Source of the DNA: Mycobacterium sp. GA-1285
Lineage (GTDB): Bacteria > Actinomycetota > Actinomycetes > Mycobacteriales > Mycobacteriaceae
DNA: 64,000 nucleotides
NCBI RefSeq assembly: GCF_001499905.1
Contig: NZ_LQIS01000001.1
Location: 310,001 to 374,000 of the forward strand
Reading direction: 5' to 3'
Shown here: in pieces, positions 16,478 to 26,428 of the stretch
Layout of the letters: every line of letters starts with the position of its first letter
How positions within the stretch are numbered: position 1 is the stretch's first letter
The notes under the pieces: generated by a model
Databases searched by the model: none
Told to the model about the DNA's origin: nothing
What the model saw: the letters and a program-made list of their open reading frames with translations, nothing else
Made by a program: the position numbers and the translations under genes

Positions 16478-17367
16478 CCGAAGCGGCGGTTGCGGTTGAC
16501 GTACTCTTCGCAGGCAGCCCACAAGTCGCGGCGGTCGTAGTCCGGCCACAACTTGTCCTGGAACACGAATTCGGCGTAGGCGGCCTGCCACAGCAGGAAG
16601 TTGCTGGCGCGCTGCTCCCCCGAGGTCCGGATGAACAGGTCCACGTCGGGGATGTCGGAACGATGCAGGTGTTTCGCGAACGTCGCCTCGTTGATGCGGT
16701 TCGGGTTGATCTTGCCGTCGACCGCCAACTGCGCGATCTCGCGCGTCGCCTCGACGATCTCGGTGCGCCCCCCGTAGTTGACGCAGTAGTTGATCGTGAT
16801 GACGTCGTTGCCGACGGTCATCTGCTCGGCGATGTCGAACTCCTTGATCACGCTGCGCCACATGCGGGGCCGCGAGCCGACCCAGCGCATCCGCACACCC
16901 ATGTCGTTGAGGTTCTCCCGGCGGCGACGCACCACCTCCCGGTTGAAGCCCATCAAGAAGCGCACCTCTTCGGTGCTGCGTTTCCAGTTCTCGGTGGAGA
17001 ACGCGTAGACCGTCAGGTGTTTGATGCCGATTTCGATTGCGCCACAGGTGATGTCGATGAGGACGGCCTCGCCCATCTTGTGCCCCTCGGTGCGGTGCAG
17101 GCCACGCTGGGTGGCCCAGCGCCCGTTGCCGTCCATGACGACGGCGACGTGGCGGGGCACCTGCTCGGCCGGGATCCGCGGCGCGGCCTCCTTCGACGTG
17201 TGCTGCGGCGGGCGCGCGAACCGGCCGTTGGTGCCCGGCGGAATCTCAGGGAAGACGACGGGCCACGTCGACTTGTCGGGGAACGTCGGGTAGTCGTCAG
17301 GCGCCGGGGGCAGCTGAGGGTAGCTCGGCGGAGCCTTCTTCCTCCGCCCATCCCGTTCGCTTGCCAT
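16465..17367 (-). CDS. uppS: Decaprenyl/undecaprenyl diphosphate synthase (cis-prenyltransferase)
   Basis: The 300-residue enzyme extends a prenyl diphosphate with isopentenyl diphosphate in cis to make the long-chain lipid carrier used for peptidoglycan, arabinogalactan and lipoarabinomannan. Cis-prenyltransferase motifs are clear: [17 protein letters not shown] with the catalytic Asp, [24 protein letters not shown] and [19 protein letters not shown], ending [16 protein letters not shown]. The N-terminal proline-rich extension ([15 protein letters not shown]) matches mycobacterial Rv2361c. The ATG at 17365-17367 gives the family N-terminus; the first 71 bases overlap the 3' end of recO. Confidence 0.95.
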   Translation of the reverse strand: MASERDGRRKKAPPSYPQLPPAPDDYPTFPDKSTWPVVFPEIPPGTNGRFARPPQHTSKEAAPRIPAEQVPRHVAVVMDGNGRWATQRGLHRTEGHKMGEAVLIDITCGAIEIGIKHLTVYAFSTENWKRSTEEVRFLMGFNREVVRRRRENLNDMGVRMRWVGSRPRMWRSVIKEFDIAEQMTVGNDVITINYCVNYGGRTEIVEATREIAQLAVDGKINPNRINEATFAKHLHRSDIPDVDLFIRTSGEQRASNFLLWQAAYAEFVFQDKLWPDYDRRDLWAACEEYVNRNRRFGRAE

Positions 17368-18157
17368 GGGCCACATCATTCCCGACCAGCCGCACATGCT
17401 GGTCGCCGACACTCCTATCCACCCGGTACACCCGTTCCACCAGCGGCAACGTCCGCAATTGGCGCTCCAGGTGCCACTGCAGATGGGCGGCCACCAGCCC
17501 GCTGGCCTGGCTGCGGTGCGACGTCGTGGACGTCTCGGCGTACTCCCAGTCCCCGTCGTGCAGCGCGGCCATCAGATCGAGCACCGCCTGGGGCGGCGTC
17601 ACCGACCCGGAGGGCCGGCAGTGCACGCACACGCTGCCTCCAGCCGCCACGTGGAACGCCCGGTGGGGACCGGGCGCAGCGCAACGGGCGCATTCGGTCA
17701 ACGCCGGAGCCCAGCCCGCGATCCCCATGGCGCGCAACAGGTACGCGTCCAACACGAGCTCACGAGACCGGCCCCCGTCGGCCACCGCCCGCAACGCGGC
17801 CACCGTCAGCCGGTGCAGCGCGGGCATCGGGGCGCGTTCCTCACCGGCCAGGCGTTCTGCGGTCTCCAGCACCGCGCAGGCGCAGGTGTAGCGGCCGTAG
17901 TCGCTGACGATGTCGGAGGCGAACGCGTCGATGGCCTGTACCTGGGTGACGATGTCGAGGTTGCGGCCCGGATGCAGTTGAACGTCGATGTGCGCGAACG
18001 GCTCAAGCCGGGCGCCGAACTTGCTGCGGGTGCGCCGCACCCCCTTGGCCACCGCCCGCACCAACCCGTGATCGCGGGTGAGAAGTGTCACGATGCGGTC
18101 GGCCTCGCCGAGCTTGTGCTGGCGCAGCACCACCGCCCGGTCCCGATACAGCCGCAT
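17297..18157 (-). CDS. recO: DNA repair protein RecO
   Basis: The 286-residue protein mediates RecA loading in RecF-pathway recombination. The N-terminal OB-fold begins [20 protein letters not shown], and the zinc finger shows CARC and CVHC ([14 protein letters not shown] and [12 protein letters not shown]). It is about 20 residues longer than M. tuberculosis RecO; the tail ([17 protein letters not shown]) runs into the start of uppS, overlapping it by 71 bases in another frame. The ATG at 18155-18157 is chosen by the conserved N-terminus. It diverges from amiA2. Confidence 0.94.
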   Translation of the reverse strand: MRLYRDRAVVLRQHKLGEADRIVTLLTRDHGLVRAVAKGVRRTRSKFGARLEPFAHIDVQLHPGRNLDIVTQVQAIDAFASDIVSDYGRYTCACAVLETAERLAGEERAPMPALHRLTVAALRAVADGGRSRELVLDAYLLRAMGIAGWAPALTECARCAAPGPHRAFHVAAGGSVCVHCRPSGSVTPPQAVLDLMAALHDGDWEYAETSTTSHRSQASGLVAAHLQWHLERQLRTLPLVERVYRVDRSVGDQHVRLVGNDVAHGKRTGWAEEEGSAELPSAAPGA

Positions 18158-18220
18158 CGGTTCAGTCTCCCACTGCGGTCCGTCAGATTCCGATCCGCAC
18201 CGCCGATAAGCTTTCACTCG

Positions 18221-19738
18221 ATGGTCAAAAACACGCGCTTCCCCACCCTCACTCAACAGCTCTTCCAGCTCGCGAGCGGCTCGGTCACGTCGGTGGAACT
18301 GGTTCAGCGCTCCCTCGACGCCATCGCGGCCAGCCAGCCGACGCTCAACGCGTTCCGGGTGGTGCTCACCGAGCAGGCCCTGGTCGACGCCGCCCGTGCG
18401 GACCGCAAACGCTCGACGGCCCAGGATATTTCGAAGTATCCGCTGCTGGGCATCCCCATCGCCGTCAAGGACGACGTCGACGTCGCGGGCGTCCCGACCA
18501 GGTTCGGCGCCGACGGCAACATCCGTCCGGCCGCACGGGACGCCGAGGTGGTGCGGCGGTTGAAGGCGGCAGGCGCGGTCATCGTCGGCAAGACCAACAC
18601 CTGCGAACTGGGTCAGTGGCCGTTCACCAGCGGACCCGCCTTCGGCCACACCCGCAACCCGTGGTCGCGCGACCACACCCCCGGCGGTTCGTCCGGCGGC
18701 AGCGCCGCCGCGGTCGCGGCCGGGCTGGTGACCGCCGCGATCGGTTCCGACGGGGCAGGCAGCGTGCGTATCCCCGCCGCGTGGACGCATCTGGTCGGCA
18801 TCAAACCGCAGCGCGGCCGGATCTCGACGTGGCCGCTGCCAGAGGCGTTCAACGGGATCACGGTCAACGGTGTGCTGGCGCGTACGGTCGCCGATGCGGC
18901 GCTGGTGCTCGACGCCGCGTCCGGCAACGTTGCCGGCGATCGCCACCAACCCCCGCCGGTCAAGGTGTCGGAATACGTGGCGCAGGCGCCCGGTCCACTG
19001 CGGATCGCGATGTCGACGAAGTTCCCGTTCACCGTGTTCCGGGCCACGCTGCACCCCGAGATCCAGGCGGCGATGTCCGTGGTCGCCGCTCAGCTCCAGG
19101 ATCTCGGGCACGGCGTGTTCACCGCCGAACCCGACTACAGCCTGCAGATGTCGTGGAACTTCCTGTCCCGGTCGACGTCGGGACTGCTGGACTGGGCGGA
19201 CCGGCTCGGCCACGACGTCACGCTCGACAAGCGGACCAAGGCCAACCTGCGCACGGGCCGGCTCTTGTCCGAGCACGTCCTGCGCAAGGCCCGCGCCCGC
19301 GAGACCCGTGCGCACCGTCGCATCGGATACATCTTCAACATCGCCGATGTGGTGCTGGCGCCGACGACCGCGCAGCCGCCTCCGAAGGTGCACGAGTTCG
19401 ACGAGCTCGGCGGGCTGGCCACCGACCGCACGATGATCAAGGCGTGCCCGGTGACCTGGCCGTGGAACCTGCTGGGCTGGCCGTCGATCAACGTGCCGGC
19501 CGGATTCACCTCTGAAGGCCTGCCGATCGGCGTTCAGCTGATGGGCCCGGCCAACAGCGAACCGTTGCTGGTCTCGCTGGCCGCGGAACTGGAGGCGATC
19601 AACGGTTGGACGGTGCGCCAGCCCGAGCCGTGGTGGCTCCCCGCACCCGCGCCCGACCCCGAATCCGCGGCGTCCGAGGAGCCGGCAGCGGCCCCCGACC
19701 GGCGCGAAGACGAGGACGTCTCCGACGAGGTCGCGTAG
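18221..19738 (+). CDS. amiA2: Amidase (amidase signature family)
   Basis: The 505-residue hydrolase cleaves carboxamides; the physiological substrate is not known. The Ser-cisSer-Lys triad is visible: Lys in GIPIAVKDDVDVAGVP, the cis-Ser in TPGGSSGGSAAAVAAG and the nucleophile in GSDGAGSVRIPAAW. The C-terminus carries an extra Ala/Glu/Asp-rich tail (EEPAAAPDRREDEDVSDE) of about 20-30 residues compared with Rv2363 as I recall it. The ATG at 18221 was chosen for the family N-terminus; the open frame continues much further upstream, antisense to recO. It lies 11 bases before the CAP-domain gene, probably in one transcript. Confidence 0.9.
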   Translation: MVKNTRFPTLTQQLFQLASGSVTSVELVQRSLDAIAASQPTLNAFRVVLTEQALVDAARADRKRSTAQDISKYPLLGIPIAVKDDVDVAGVPTRFGADGNIRPAARDAEVVRRLKAAGAVIVGKTNTCELGQWPFTSGPAFGHTRNPWSRDHTPGGSSGGSAAAVAAGLVTAAIGSDGAGSVRIPAAWTHLVGIKPQRGRISTWPLPEAFNGITVNGVLARTVADAALVLDAASGNVAGDRHQPPPVKVSEYVAQAPGPLRIAMSTKFPFTVFRATLHPEIQAAMSVVAAQLQDLGHGVFTAEPDYSLQMSWNFLSRSTSGLLDWADRLGHDVTLDKRTKANLRTGRLLSEHVLRKARARETRAHRRIGYIFNIADVVLAPTTAQPPPKVHEFDELGGLATDRTMIKACPVTWPWNLLGWPSINVPAGFTSEGLPIGVQLMGPANSEPLLVSLAAELEAINGWTVRQPEPWWLPAPAPDPESAASEEPAAAPDRREDEDVSDEVA

Positions 19739-19749
19739 AGTCTGCCGAC

Positions 19750-20298
19750 ATGAGAGCGCTGAGTTACGCGTGCGCGGTTGCGGTTCTGGCGTTGGTGGCC
19801 GGCTTGGTGACCGGGATCCCGACCGCGGCCGCTGACAACAAGCGGTTCAACGACGGTGTGGTGGCCAACGTCTACACCGTGCAGCGGCAGGCCGGCTGCG
19901 ACACCGACATCAAGATCAACCCGAAGCTGCGTCTGGCCGCCGAATGGCACACCAACGACGTGCTCAACAACCGCGCGCTCAACGGCGACATCGGCTCGGA
20001 CGGCAGCACGGTGGCCGACCGGGCGCGCAATGCCGGCTACGCGGGCGCGGTGACGGAGACGGTAGCCATCAACCCCGCGCTGGCGATGAGCGGCATCGAG
20101 CTGATCAACCAGTGGTACCACCGGCCGGACTACAAGGCGATCATGTCCGACTGCTCCAACGTCGACATCGGCGTGTGGTCGGCGAACGCGATCGACCGAA
20201 CGGTGGTCGTGGCGGTCTACGGCAAGGGCGACGGCGCCCCACCGGCGCACGGCCCCGGAAGGCCGTTCGGGGAGCCCGGCTCGGGCGCCCAGAGCTGA
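19750..20298 (+). CDS. Secreted CAP/SCP-like domain protein
   Basis: The protein has 182 residues. A signal peptide (YACAVAVLALVAGLVTGIPT, ending near AAA) is followed by a mature domain of about 130 residues with LRLAAEWHTNDVLNNRALNG, ETVAINPALAMSGIELINQW and DCSNVDIGVWSA, which has the layout of cysteine-rich secretory/CAP-family proteins, and a Pro/Gly-rich tail. The canonical CAP His-Glu pairs are only partly recognisable, so the assignment is tentative. It follows amiA2 by 11 bases and ends four bases from the convergent era gene. Confidence 0.65.
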   Translation: MRALSYACAVAVLALVAGLVTGIPTAAADNKRFNDGVVANVYTVQRQAGCDTDIKINPKLRLAAEWHTNDVLNNRALNGDIGSDGSTVADRARNAGYAGAVTETVAINPALAMSGIELINQWYHRPDYKAIMSDCSNVDIGVWSANAIDRTVVVAVYGKGDGAPPAHGPGRPFGEPGSGAQS

Positions 20299-20302
20299 CG
20301 CG

Positions 20303-21217
20303 TCAGAAGCCCAAGCGGCCCAGTTGTTTCGGGTCGCGCTGCCAGTTCTTGGCGATCTTGACCCTCAGGTCGAGATAGACCTTCGTGCCCAGCAACTTCT
20401 CGATCTGCTGGCGCGCGGCGGTGCCCACCTCACGCAACCTCGCGCCGCCCTTGCCGATGACGATGCCCTTCTGGCTCTGGCGTTCGACGAACAGGATGGC
20501 GTGCACGTCAATCAGATCGCCCTGCTCCGGTGTGCGGCCCTCCCGCGGGGTGACCTCCTCGATGACGACGGCCAGCGAGTGCGGTAGTTCGTCACGCACA
20601 CCTTCGAGCGCGGCCTCGCGGATCAGCTCGGCCATCAGGGTCTCCTCCGGCTCGTCGGTGAGCTCGCCGTCGGGGTAGAACGCCGGCCCCGGGGGCAATT
20701 TGGCGGCGAGCACGTCGACCAGTACGTCGAGGTTGTCGGCCGCGGTCGCCGACACCGGAACGATCTCGACGTCGGGACCGACCAGCTCGCTCACGGCGAC
20801 CAGTTGCGCCGCGACGCGGTCCCTGGGCACCTTGTCGATCTTGGTGACGATCGCGACCAGCGTGGTTTTGGGCGCGACCGCGCGGATCTGCTCGTGGATC
20901 CAGCGGTCGCCGGGACCGATCTTCTCGTCGGCGGGGATGCACCATCCGATCACGTCGACCTCGGAGTAGGTGTCCTTGACCAGATCGTTGAGCCGCTGCC
21001 CCAGCAACGTGCGCGGGCGGTGCAGGCCCGGGGTGTCGACGAGGACGATCTGGAAATTCTCCCGGTGCACGATCCCCCGGATGGTGTGCCGGGTGGTCTG
21101 CGGCCGGTTCGACGTGATCGCGACCTTCGCGCCGACCAGGGCGTTGGTCAGCGTCGACTTGCCGGTGTTGGGCCGCCCGACGAAACAGACGAAGCCCGAA
21201 CGGAATTCGTCCTTCAC
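20303..21217 (-). CDS. era: GTPase Era, ribosome assembly
   Basis: The 304-residue GTPase assists 30S maturation and binds the 3' end of 16S rRNA. The G1 motif [14 protein letters not shown]3 DTPGLHRPR and G4 TKIDK are present, followed by the C-terminal KH domain ([18 protein letters not shown]). Its ATG at 21215-21217 overlaps the stop of the upstream Rv2365c-like gene by four bases (ATGA). It is the last gene of a long minus-strand operon that starts at or before phoH1. Confidence 0.96.
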   Translation of the reverse strand: MKDEFRSGFVCFVGRPNTGKSTLTNALVGAKVAITSNRPQTTRHTIRGIVHRENFQIVLVDTPGLHRPRTLLGQRLNDLVKDTYSEVDVIGWCIPADEKIGPGDRWIHEQIRAVAPKTTLVAIVTKIDKVPRDRVAAQLVAVSELVGPDVEIVPVSATAADNLDVLVDVLAAKLPPGPAFYPDGELTDEPEETLMAELIREAALEGVRDELPHSLAVVIEEVTPREGRTPEQGDLIDVHAILFVERQSQKGIVIGKGGARLREVGTAARQQIEKLLGTKVYLDLRVKIAKNWQRDPKQLGRLGF

Positions 21218-21531
21218 ACCGGGCGTCCGGATCGGTCGGTGACGATCACCGCCGCGTCGGCCGACAGCTCGCGCACCGCCGCCACGCCCGCGTCGTCGGA
21301 GGAACCGCCGAGCAACACCGCGGCCTCCAGACCGGTCGCGCCACTGGACACCGCGGCGGCCACGGCGGCCTGTAAGGCGGTCAGCTCCAACGCCGTCAGC
21401 GCTACCGGAGCCGCCGCGTAGGTGCGGCCGTCGCGGTCGCGCACGGCGGCGCCGCTGCCGGCCTCGGCCCTCGCCATCGCCCCGCGGGCCAATGTCACCA
21501 GCTTGGCGTCCTCGGCGTCGAGGTCAGTCAT
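21214..21531 (-). CDS. Cytidine deaminase-like protein, Rv2365c-like
   Basis: The 105-residue Ala-rich protein ([40 protein letters not shown]) resembles the N-terminal fold of cytidine deaminases but shows no Zn-binding C/H-A-E or PCxxC motif, so it is probably not a deaminase. It overlaps the end of the CorC-like gene by eight bases and the start of era by four. The conserved place between them suggests a role in ribosome maturation or envelope functions, but none is established. Confidence 0.75.
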   Translation of the reverse strand: MTDLDAEDAKLVTLARGAMARAEAGSGAAVRDRDGRTYAAAPVALTALELTALQAAVAAAVSSGATGLEAAVLLGGSSDDAGVAAVRELSADAAVIVTDRSGRPV

Positions 21532-22822
21532 CGCGCTCGTCGTCTCCCTCCGGGGTCTCCGTTCGGCTGACCAGCACCGTGCCGATGCGCACCCGGCCGC
21601 GATGGTCCGGCCCGCCTTCGGCCTGCAGCCGCAGCCCGTCCCACGTCACCTCCGCGCCCGGCAGTGGAACGCGGCCGAGTTCGAGCGCAACGAGGCCGCC
21701 GACGGTGTCCACATCGAGATCGTCGTCGAACTCGATGTCGTAGAGCTCCCCGAGGTCCTCGATCGGCAGCCGGGCCGAGACGCGATAGCGGTTGTCGCCC
21801 AAGTCTTCTACGGGCACCACTTCGCCGGCGTCGTACTCGTCGACGATCTCGCCGACGATCTCCTCGAGCACATCCTCGATGGTGACCAGTCCCGCGATCG
21901 CGCCGTACTCGTCGACCAGCAGGACCATGTGGACGCGGTCGCGTTGCATCTCACGAAGCAGCTCGTCGAGCGGCTTGGAATCCGGGACGAACACCGTGCG
22001 CCGCATGACATCGGAGACCTTGGTGCCGCGACCGCCGTCGGTCGAGTAGTACGTGCGCTGGACGAGGTCTTTGAGGTAGACGACCCCGACGATGTCGTCG
22101 ACGTTCTCCCCGATCACCGGGATCCGGGAGTGGCCGCTGCGCACGGCCAGTGAGGTCGCCTGCCCTGCCGTCTTGTCGCTTTCGATCCACACCATCTCGG
22201 TACGCGGCACCATCACTTCGCGGGCCGGGGTGTCACCGAGTTCGAACACCGACTGGATCATCCGCCGCTCGTCGTCGGCCACCACGCCGCGCTGCTGCGC
22301 CAGGTCGACCACCTCGCGCAGCTCGATCTCGGAGGCGAACGGTCCGTTGCGGAATCCGCGGCCGGGTGTCAGCGCGTTGCCGATCAGCACCAGCAGGCGG
22401 CTGATGGGCGTCAGCAGCACCGAAAGTGCCTGCAGCGGAAGGGCGGCCAGCAGCGCGATCGTGTAGGCATGCTGTCTGCCGAGCGTCCGGGGACCGACGC
22501 CGATCACGACGAAGCTCACCACCACCATGATCGCGGCGGCGGCGAACAACCCCCACGTGACCCCGAGGTGCCCGTCGAGGTAGGCGGCCAACAACACCGT
22601 CGGCCCGACCTCGCAGGCGATGCGCAGCAGCACGATCAGGTTGATGTATCGCGGGCGTTCGGCCATCACCTTGGCCAGCCGCACCGCTCCTGGTCGTTCC
22701 TCGCGGACGAGTTCCTCGACGCGCGCCATCGACACCGTGCTCAAAGCCGCGTCGATCGCCGCGAACAACCCGCCGAAGAAGACGAGGACGATCGCGAAGA
22801 TCAGTTGTCCGACGCCGGTCAC
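21524..22822 (-). CDS. CorC/HlyC-type membrane protein with CBS domains
   Basis: The protein has 432 residues. The N-terminal CNNM (DUF21) region has three or four transmembrane segments ([37 protein letters not shown]). A CBS pair follows ([52 protein letters not shown]), then a CorC_HlyC transporter-associated domain. Such proteins are linked to Mg/Co efflux; the older label haemolysin is misleading. The start is GTG at 22820-22822, overlapping the ybeY stop (GTGA), which implies coupling; the frame upstream of it is spurious. Confidence 0.9.
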   Translation of the reverse strand: MTGVGQLIFAIVLVFFGGLFAAIDAALSTVSMARVEELVREERPGAVRLAKVMAERPRYINLIVLLRIACEVGPTVLLAAYLDGHLGVTWGLFAAAAIMVVVSFVVIGVGPRTLGRQHAYTIALLAALPLQALSVLLTPISRLLVLIGNALTPGRGFRNGPFASEIELREVVDLAQQRGVVADDERRMIQSVFELGDTPAREVMVPRTEMVWIESDKTAGQATSLAVRSGHSRIPVIGENVDDIVGVVYLKDLVQRTYYSTDGGRGTKVSDVMRRTVFVPDSKPLDELLREMQRDRVHMVLLVDEYGAIAGLVTIEDVLEEIVGEIVDEYDAGEVVPVEDLGDNRYRVSARLPIEDLGELYDIEFDDDLDVDTVGGLVALELGRVPLPGAEVTWDGLRLQAEGGPDHRGRVRIGTVLVSRTETPEGDDERDD

Positions 22823-23355
22823 AGCTCGTCGAAGTATCGGGAGTTGTCGAGAAGCCTGCGTTCTTTCTCGGACTGGCGGTCGTGGTGGTAGGCCTCGACC
22901 TGTGCCGCGACCCATTCCTCGAGCAGTTGACGTTGCAGGGTGAACATCTCTTTCTCCTCGGCCGGCTCGGCGTGGTCGTAGCCCAGCAGGTGCAGCACCC
23001 CGTGCACGGTCAGCAGCGCCAGCTCCTGGCCCAGCGAATGCCCGGCCGCAGCGGCCTGATCGGCCGCGAACTGCGGGCACAGCGCGATGTCACCCAGCAT
23101 GGCCGGACCGGGTTCGGGCGCGTCGGGCCGACCGCCCGGTTCCAGCTCGTCCATCGGAAAGCTCATCACGTCGGTGGGTCCCGGCAGGTCCATCCACCGC
23201 ATGTGCAGGTCGGCCATCGCCGCGGTGTCGAGCAGCACCATCGACAGCTCGGCCGCGGGATTGACCTTCATCTTGCGGATGACGAAACGGGCGACGCTGA
23301 TCAATTCCTCTTCGGAGACGTCGATGCCCGACTCGTTGGACACCTCGATGCTCAT
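22819..23355 (-). CDS. ybeY: Endoribonuclease YbeY, rRNA maturation
   Basis: The 178-residue metalloprotein is required for 16S rRNA 3'-end processing and ribosome quality control. The zinc motif [11 protein letters not shown] is complete, preceded by the conserved [14 protein letters not shown]. The N-terminus [20 protein letters not shown] matches the family. It starts eight bases after the phoH1 stop and its own stop overlaps the CorC-like start. YbeY next to PhoH is a very common bacterial gene pair. Confidence 0.95.
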   Translation of the reverse strand: MSIEVSNESGIDVSEEELISVARFVIRKMKVNPAAELSMVLLDTAAMADLHMRWMDLPGPTDVMSFPMDELEPGGRPDAPEPGPAMLGDIALCPQFAADQAAAAGHSLGQELALLTVHGVLHLLGYDHAEPAEEKEMFTLQRQLLEEWVAAQVEAYHHDRQSEKERRLLDNSRYFDEL

Positions 23356-23363
23356 ATCGGCCG

Positions 23364-25484
23364 CTACCGCCTGGACCGGCCGCCAGAGGCACGTCGCTGC
23401 GCCCGGTTCAGCTGCGCCGGCTCTTCGGATCTGGCGTAGGCGTCGACGATGTCGGACACCAGCCGGTGTCGCACGACGTCGGCGCTGGTGAGCTCGGCGA
23501 AGTGGATGTCGTCGATGCCGTCGAGAATGCGCATCGCGGTCTGCAATCCCGAGGCCGCCCCGCCGGGCAGGTCTACTTGTGTGATATCGCCCGTCACAAC
23601 GATTTTCGAGCCGAACCCCAACCGGGTCAGGAACATCTTCATCTGCTCGGCGGTGGTGTTCTGTGCCTCGTCGAGGATGATGAACGCGTCATTCAACGTG
23701 TTGTGGGTGAGCAGGAAATCCTCGGTGACGTATAGCGAGTCGTCCGCCGCCACTCGAATACAGACTGCCTCTTCGGTGCCCGCGGGCTCGATGCGGTCGA
23801 CGAATCGCATCGGCCTGCCTCCGCCGGCCGCGTCATACTTCGCGATCTTGCGTGCGAGCCGAAACGGGACTATTCCCTCTGGGAGGCGAATGTCGAGGAT
23901 GTGCGCATCGGCTCGGTGGCGAACCTCCCGTCCCCGGGCCATCCCAGGGTTGCGTCCCTGAGCCTTCCGCGTGCGTCGGTATACCACTCCCCCCAGCGAC
24001 CGAACGAGGAACGTCACATCGTCGGCGAGTTGTTCTGACGCCGTTCCGTACTGTACCCGGCGTGTCCGGCCGTTCTGGGTCACTGGGCCGCCGTCGGCGT
24101 CCAACAGGCCTTGCAGAACCGCCAGTCGAACGTCCGGAGAATTTCGCAAATATTCGAAGGGGACGAACTTGTCGTCGAAGCGGGCACCTGCAAGCGCGAG
24201 CTTGCGCATCGCTGTCGTGACCGGGTTCTCACTACGGCCGCCCCCGAGTCGTCCCACCAGCACGTAGTCAATCTCGGACTTCTTCTCGACGATGATCCCC
24301 GGTATCAGCCGCTGCAACGCGTCCGCTAGTTCCGGGTCACTCGTCGCAAAGCTGGGCGAACTACGAGTCGAAACACATCCGTCGCCGAGTAGAAGCCCCA
24401 AGGCGTAGGGATCAAACGGAACAGGCTCCGGTTCAAAGGCGACTGGGGCGCTGAGCAAGGGCAACTCGTAGCGGTGATAGTGAGCGGCCCGAAGATTGCC
24501 AATCATCTCCTTGGTCTGCAGCACTCGAAGAGGTCTACCTCGTCGCTTGTCGTGACGGGTGTGTACCGCCCACAGGTGATCACCCGAAGCCAGCGTTGAT
24601 GAACCGTCCTGCGTGTAGACGCGGTAAATCTCTTTGAAGCCTTGCGGATAGATCCCGAGCACCTCAGTCGGACGGCCATCGGAGCCAATCACGAAATCGC
24701 CGATCTTGAGGTCGCCGATCGCCTCGAAACCCCTTGGCGTCAACACCCTGGTGAACAAAGGTTGTGCGCGGCCACGCATGTACCCCAGCGGCGCCACCTC
24801 GATTACCCCGGCGCTCATCAACTTTGGGATCAGCTCGGGGTCCATCATGTCGTGCAGCGCGTCGTAGAGCGGACGCAGGTACGGGTCGATCTTCTCGCTC
24901 AGCGTGCCCGGCAGGAAGCCCAACCGCTCCCCCGCCTCGACGGCCGGCCGGGTGAGGATGATCCGCGACACCTGCTTGGACTGTAATGCGTTGACCGCCT
25001 TGGCCATTGCCAGATACGTCTTGCCCGTTCCAGCGGGGCCGATGCCGAACACGATTGTGTGCGCGTCGATCGCGTCGACGTAGCGCTTCTGGTTCAGCGT
25101 CTTGGGCCGGATCGTCTTGCCGCGCCGCGACAGAATGTCGAGGGTGAGCACCTCGGCGGGCGACTCGTTGCCGGTGCCGGTGAGCATCCCCACGCTGTGT
25201 CGCACGACATCGGGGTTCAGCGTCTGGCCGTTGGCCACGATCGCGATGAGTTCGGAGATCACCCGTTCGGCCAACGCGACGTCGGCGGGCTCACCGGAGA
25301 GGGTCAGCGCATTGCCGCGCACATGGATGTCGGCCGCCAGGATGTGCTCGAGTTCACGCAGATTCTCGTCGGCGGAACCCAGTAGGCCCACGACGTAGGG
25401 GGGCGGCACATCGATCCTGGAGTTGCTGCTGCGTACCGACTCAGAAGGCTGATCAGAGTCAGCGGTCGTTTCGCGGGGCGTCAA
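23364..25484 (-). CDS. phoH1: PhoH-like ATPase interrupted by an intein
   Basis: The 706-residue precursor would give a 350-residue PhoH after splicing, matching M. tuberculosis Rv2368c. The N-extein (1-239) has Walker [19 protein letters not shown] and [16 protein letters not shown], ending MRGR. The C-extein (596-706) starts [16 protein letters not shown], with the Walker B DEAQ, then [14 protein letters not shown] and a basic C-terminus. The intein sits between MRGR and TLND, directly before Walker B, so the ATPase should need splicing. PhoH proteins are ATPases associated with RNA metabolism, fitting the ybeY-era neighbourhood. The start is a TTG at 25482-25484, supported by similarity to the MTSRET start of the M. 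tuberculosis protein. Confidence 0.95.
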   Translation of the reverse strand: MTPRETTADSDQPSESVRSSNSRIDVPPPYVVGLLGSADENLRELEHILAADIHVRGNALTLSGEPADVALAERVISELIAIVANGQTLNPDVVRHSVGMLTGTGNESPAEVLTLDILSRRGKTIRPKTLNQKRYVDAIDAHTIVFGIGPAGTGKTYLAMAKAVNALQSKQVSRIILTRPAVEAGERLGFLPGTLSEKIDPYLRPLYDALHDMMDPELIPKLMSAGVIEVAPLGYMRGRAQPLFTRVLTPRGFEAIGDLKIGDFVIGSDGRPTEVLGIYPQGFKEIYRVYTQDGSSTLASGDHLWAVHTRHDKRRGRPLRVLQTKEMIGNLRAAHYHRYELPLLSAPVAFEPEPVPFDPYALGLLLGDGCVSTRSSPSFATSDPELADALQRLIPGIIVEKKSEIDYVLVGRLGGGRSENPVTTAMRKLALAGARFDDKFVPFEYLRNSPDVRLAVLQGLLDADGGPVTQNGRTRRVQYGTASEQLADDVTFLVRSLGGVVYRRTRKAQGRNPGMARGREVRHRADAHILDIRLPEGIVPFRLARKIAKYDAAGGGRPMRFVDRIEPAGTEEAVCIRVAADDSLYVTEDFLLTHNTLNDAFIILDEAQNTTAEQMKMFLTRLGFGSKIVVTGDITQVDLPGGAASGLQTAMRILDGIDDIHFAELTSADVVRHRLVSDIVDAYARSEEPAQLNRAQRRASGGRSRR
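23700..24767 (-). other. Intein in PhoH1: class 3 splicing residues plus LAGLIDADG endonuclease (356 residues)
   Basis: This in-frame insertion has no counterpart in M. tuberculosis PhoH. It starts with Ala ([20 protein letters not shown]) and ends [12 protein letters not shown] before Thr+1. Ala1 cannot start a class 1 reaction, but the class 3 Trp-Cys-Thr set is present: Trp two residues after the block B His (SGDHLWAV), Cys at block F position 4 (EEAVCIRV) and Thr just before the terminal His-Asn. The two LAGLIDADG motifs are [11 protein letters not shown] and [12 protein letters not shown], so a DOD-type homing endonuclease is probably intact. GC appears lower than in the extein. The boundaries follow from where PhoH similarity stops and resumes. 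Confidence 0.93.
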
Positions 25485-25588
25485 GAGGGTTCAGTGCCTG
25501 CTTTCTGTTTCTTGCCTGGTCGTGGCTGCGATGCTGCCCAGTTTACCGCTGGTAAGCGACACGACCCAATGGTCAAGGCGGCCGCGTA

Positions 25589-26326
25589 TCACGACCATCG
25601 ACCGGTCAGCACCCCCAGCGCCCCCAGCGCGACCGCCGCGGCGCTAGAAGTCCGCAGCACGTCCGGCCCCAGGCGCACGGCCGTCGCACCCGCATCCGAC
25701 AGCGCGGCGAGTTCCTCGTCGGTGATCCCGCCCTCCGGACCCACCACCAACGTGACCGAATCAGCTTCGGCCACAGCCAACTCGGTCAGGCGTCGGGTCG
25801 CCGATTCGTGCAACACGAGCACCACCGGCTGGTCGCGCAGTCGGTCGGCCAACTCGGCCGTCGACACCGGCCCGCTGACCTCGGGAATCCGGGGTCGCCG
25901 GGACTGCCGGGCAGCTGAGCGCGCCACCGCCCTCCATCGCCGCAGACCCTTGTCGACCTTGGCAGCCGTCTCCCAGCGCGCCACGCACCGCGCCGCCTGC
26001 CACGCCACGAAGCCGTCGGCACCGGCCTCGGTGGCCAGTTCGATCGCCAGCTCGGAGCGATCCGACTTGGGCAGCGCCTGCACCACGGTGACGGTCGGTG
26101 ACGGGGGTCGCACGAAGCGCCGGTCCAGCACCCGCGCGGTCAACCTGCCCTTGCCGACCTCGGCGACCTCGCAGTGCGCCAGTTCTCCGGCGCCGTCGCT
26201 GAGCTGGAGCCGCTCACCGGGCCGGATGCGGCGCACATTGGCGGCGTGAAAGCCCTCGTCGCCCTCGACGACCGCGAGTTCACCGATTGCAGGCAGGGCG
26301 TCGACGTAGAACATGGCGGCGGTCAC
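25589..26326 (-). CDS. rsmE: 16S rRNA m3U1498 methyltransferase RsmE
   Basis: The 245-residue SPOUT-fold enzyme methylates N3 of U1498 in 16S rRNA. The N-terminal PUA-like part has [20 protein letters not shown]. The SAM-binding knot shows [19 protein letters not shown] and [20 protein letters not shown]. The start is GTG at 26324-26326 or the ATG four codons later. It lies after dnaJ2 on the same strand, as in M. tuberculosis Rv2372c. A short palindrome (TTACCGCTGGTAA, about 25543-25555) after its stop could contribute to termination. Confidence 0.93.
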   Translation of the reverse strand: MTAAMFYVDALPAIGELAVVEGDEGFHAANVRRIRPGERLQLSDGAGELAHCEVAEVGKGRLTARVLDRRFVRPPSPTVTVVQALPKSDRSELAIELATEAGADGFVAWQAARCVARWETAAKVDKGLRRWRAVARSAARQSRRPRIPEVSGPVSTAELADRLRDQPVVLVLHESATRRLTELAVAEADSVTLVVGPEGGITDEELAALSDAGATAVRLGPDVLRTSSAAAVALGALGVLTGRWS

Positions 26327-26428
26327 GGCTCGTACACCCGAAACTGCGCTGGGGGTCGTCGATCGCGGTTCGGAGACGCAGCCCTCAGCGCAATCTCGCG
26401 CATAGGCTTCGGCACGGGCGCCGCCCTG

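Noticed and set aside
23700-24767. Insert in phoH as a separate gene or frameshift artefact
   Set aside because: The frame is continuous on both sides, with precise intein boundaries and motifs.
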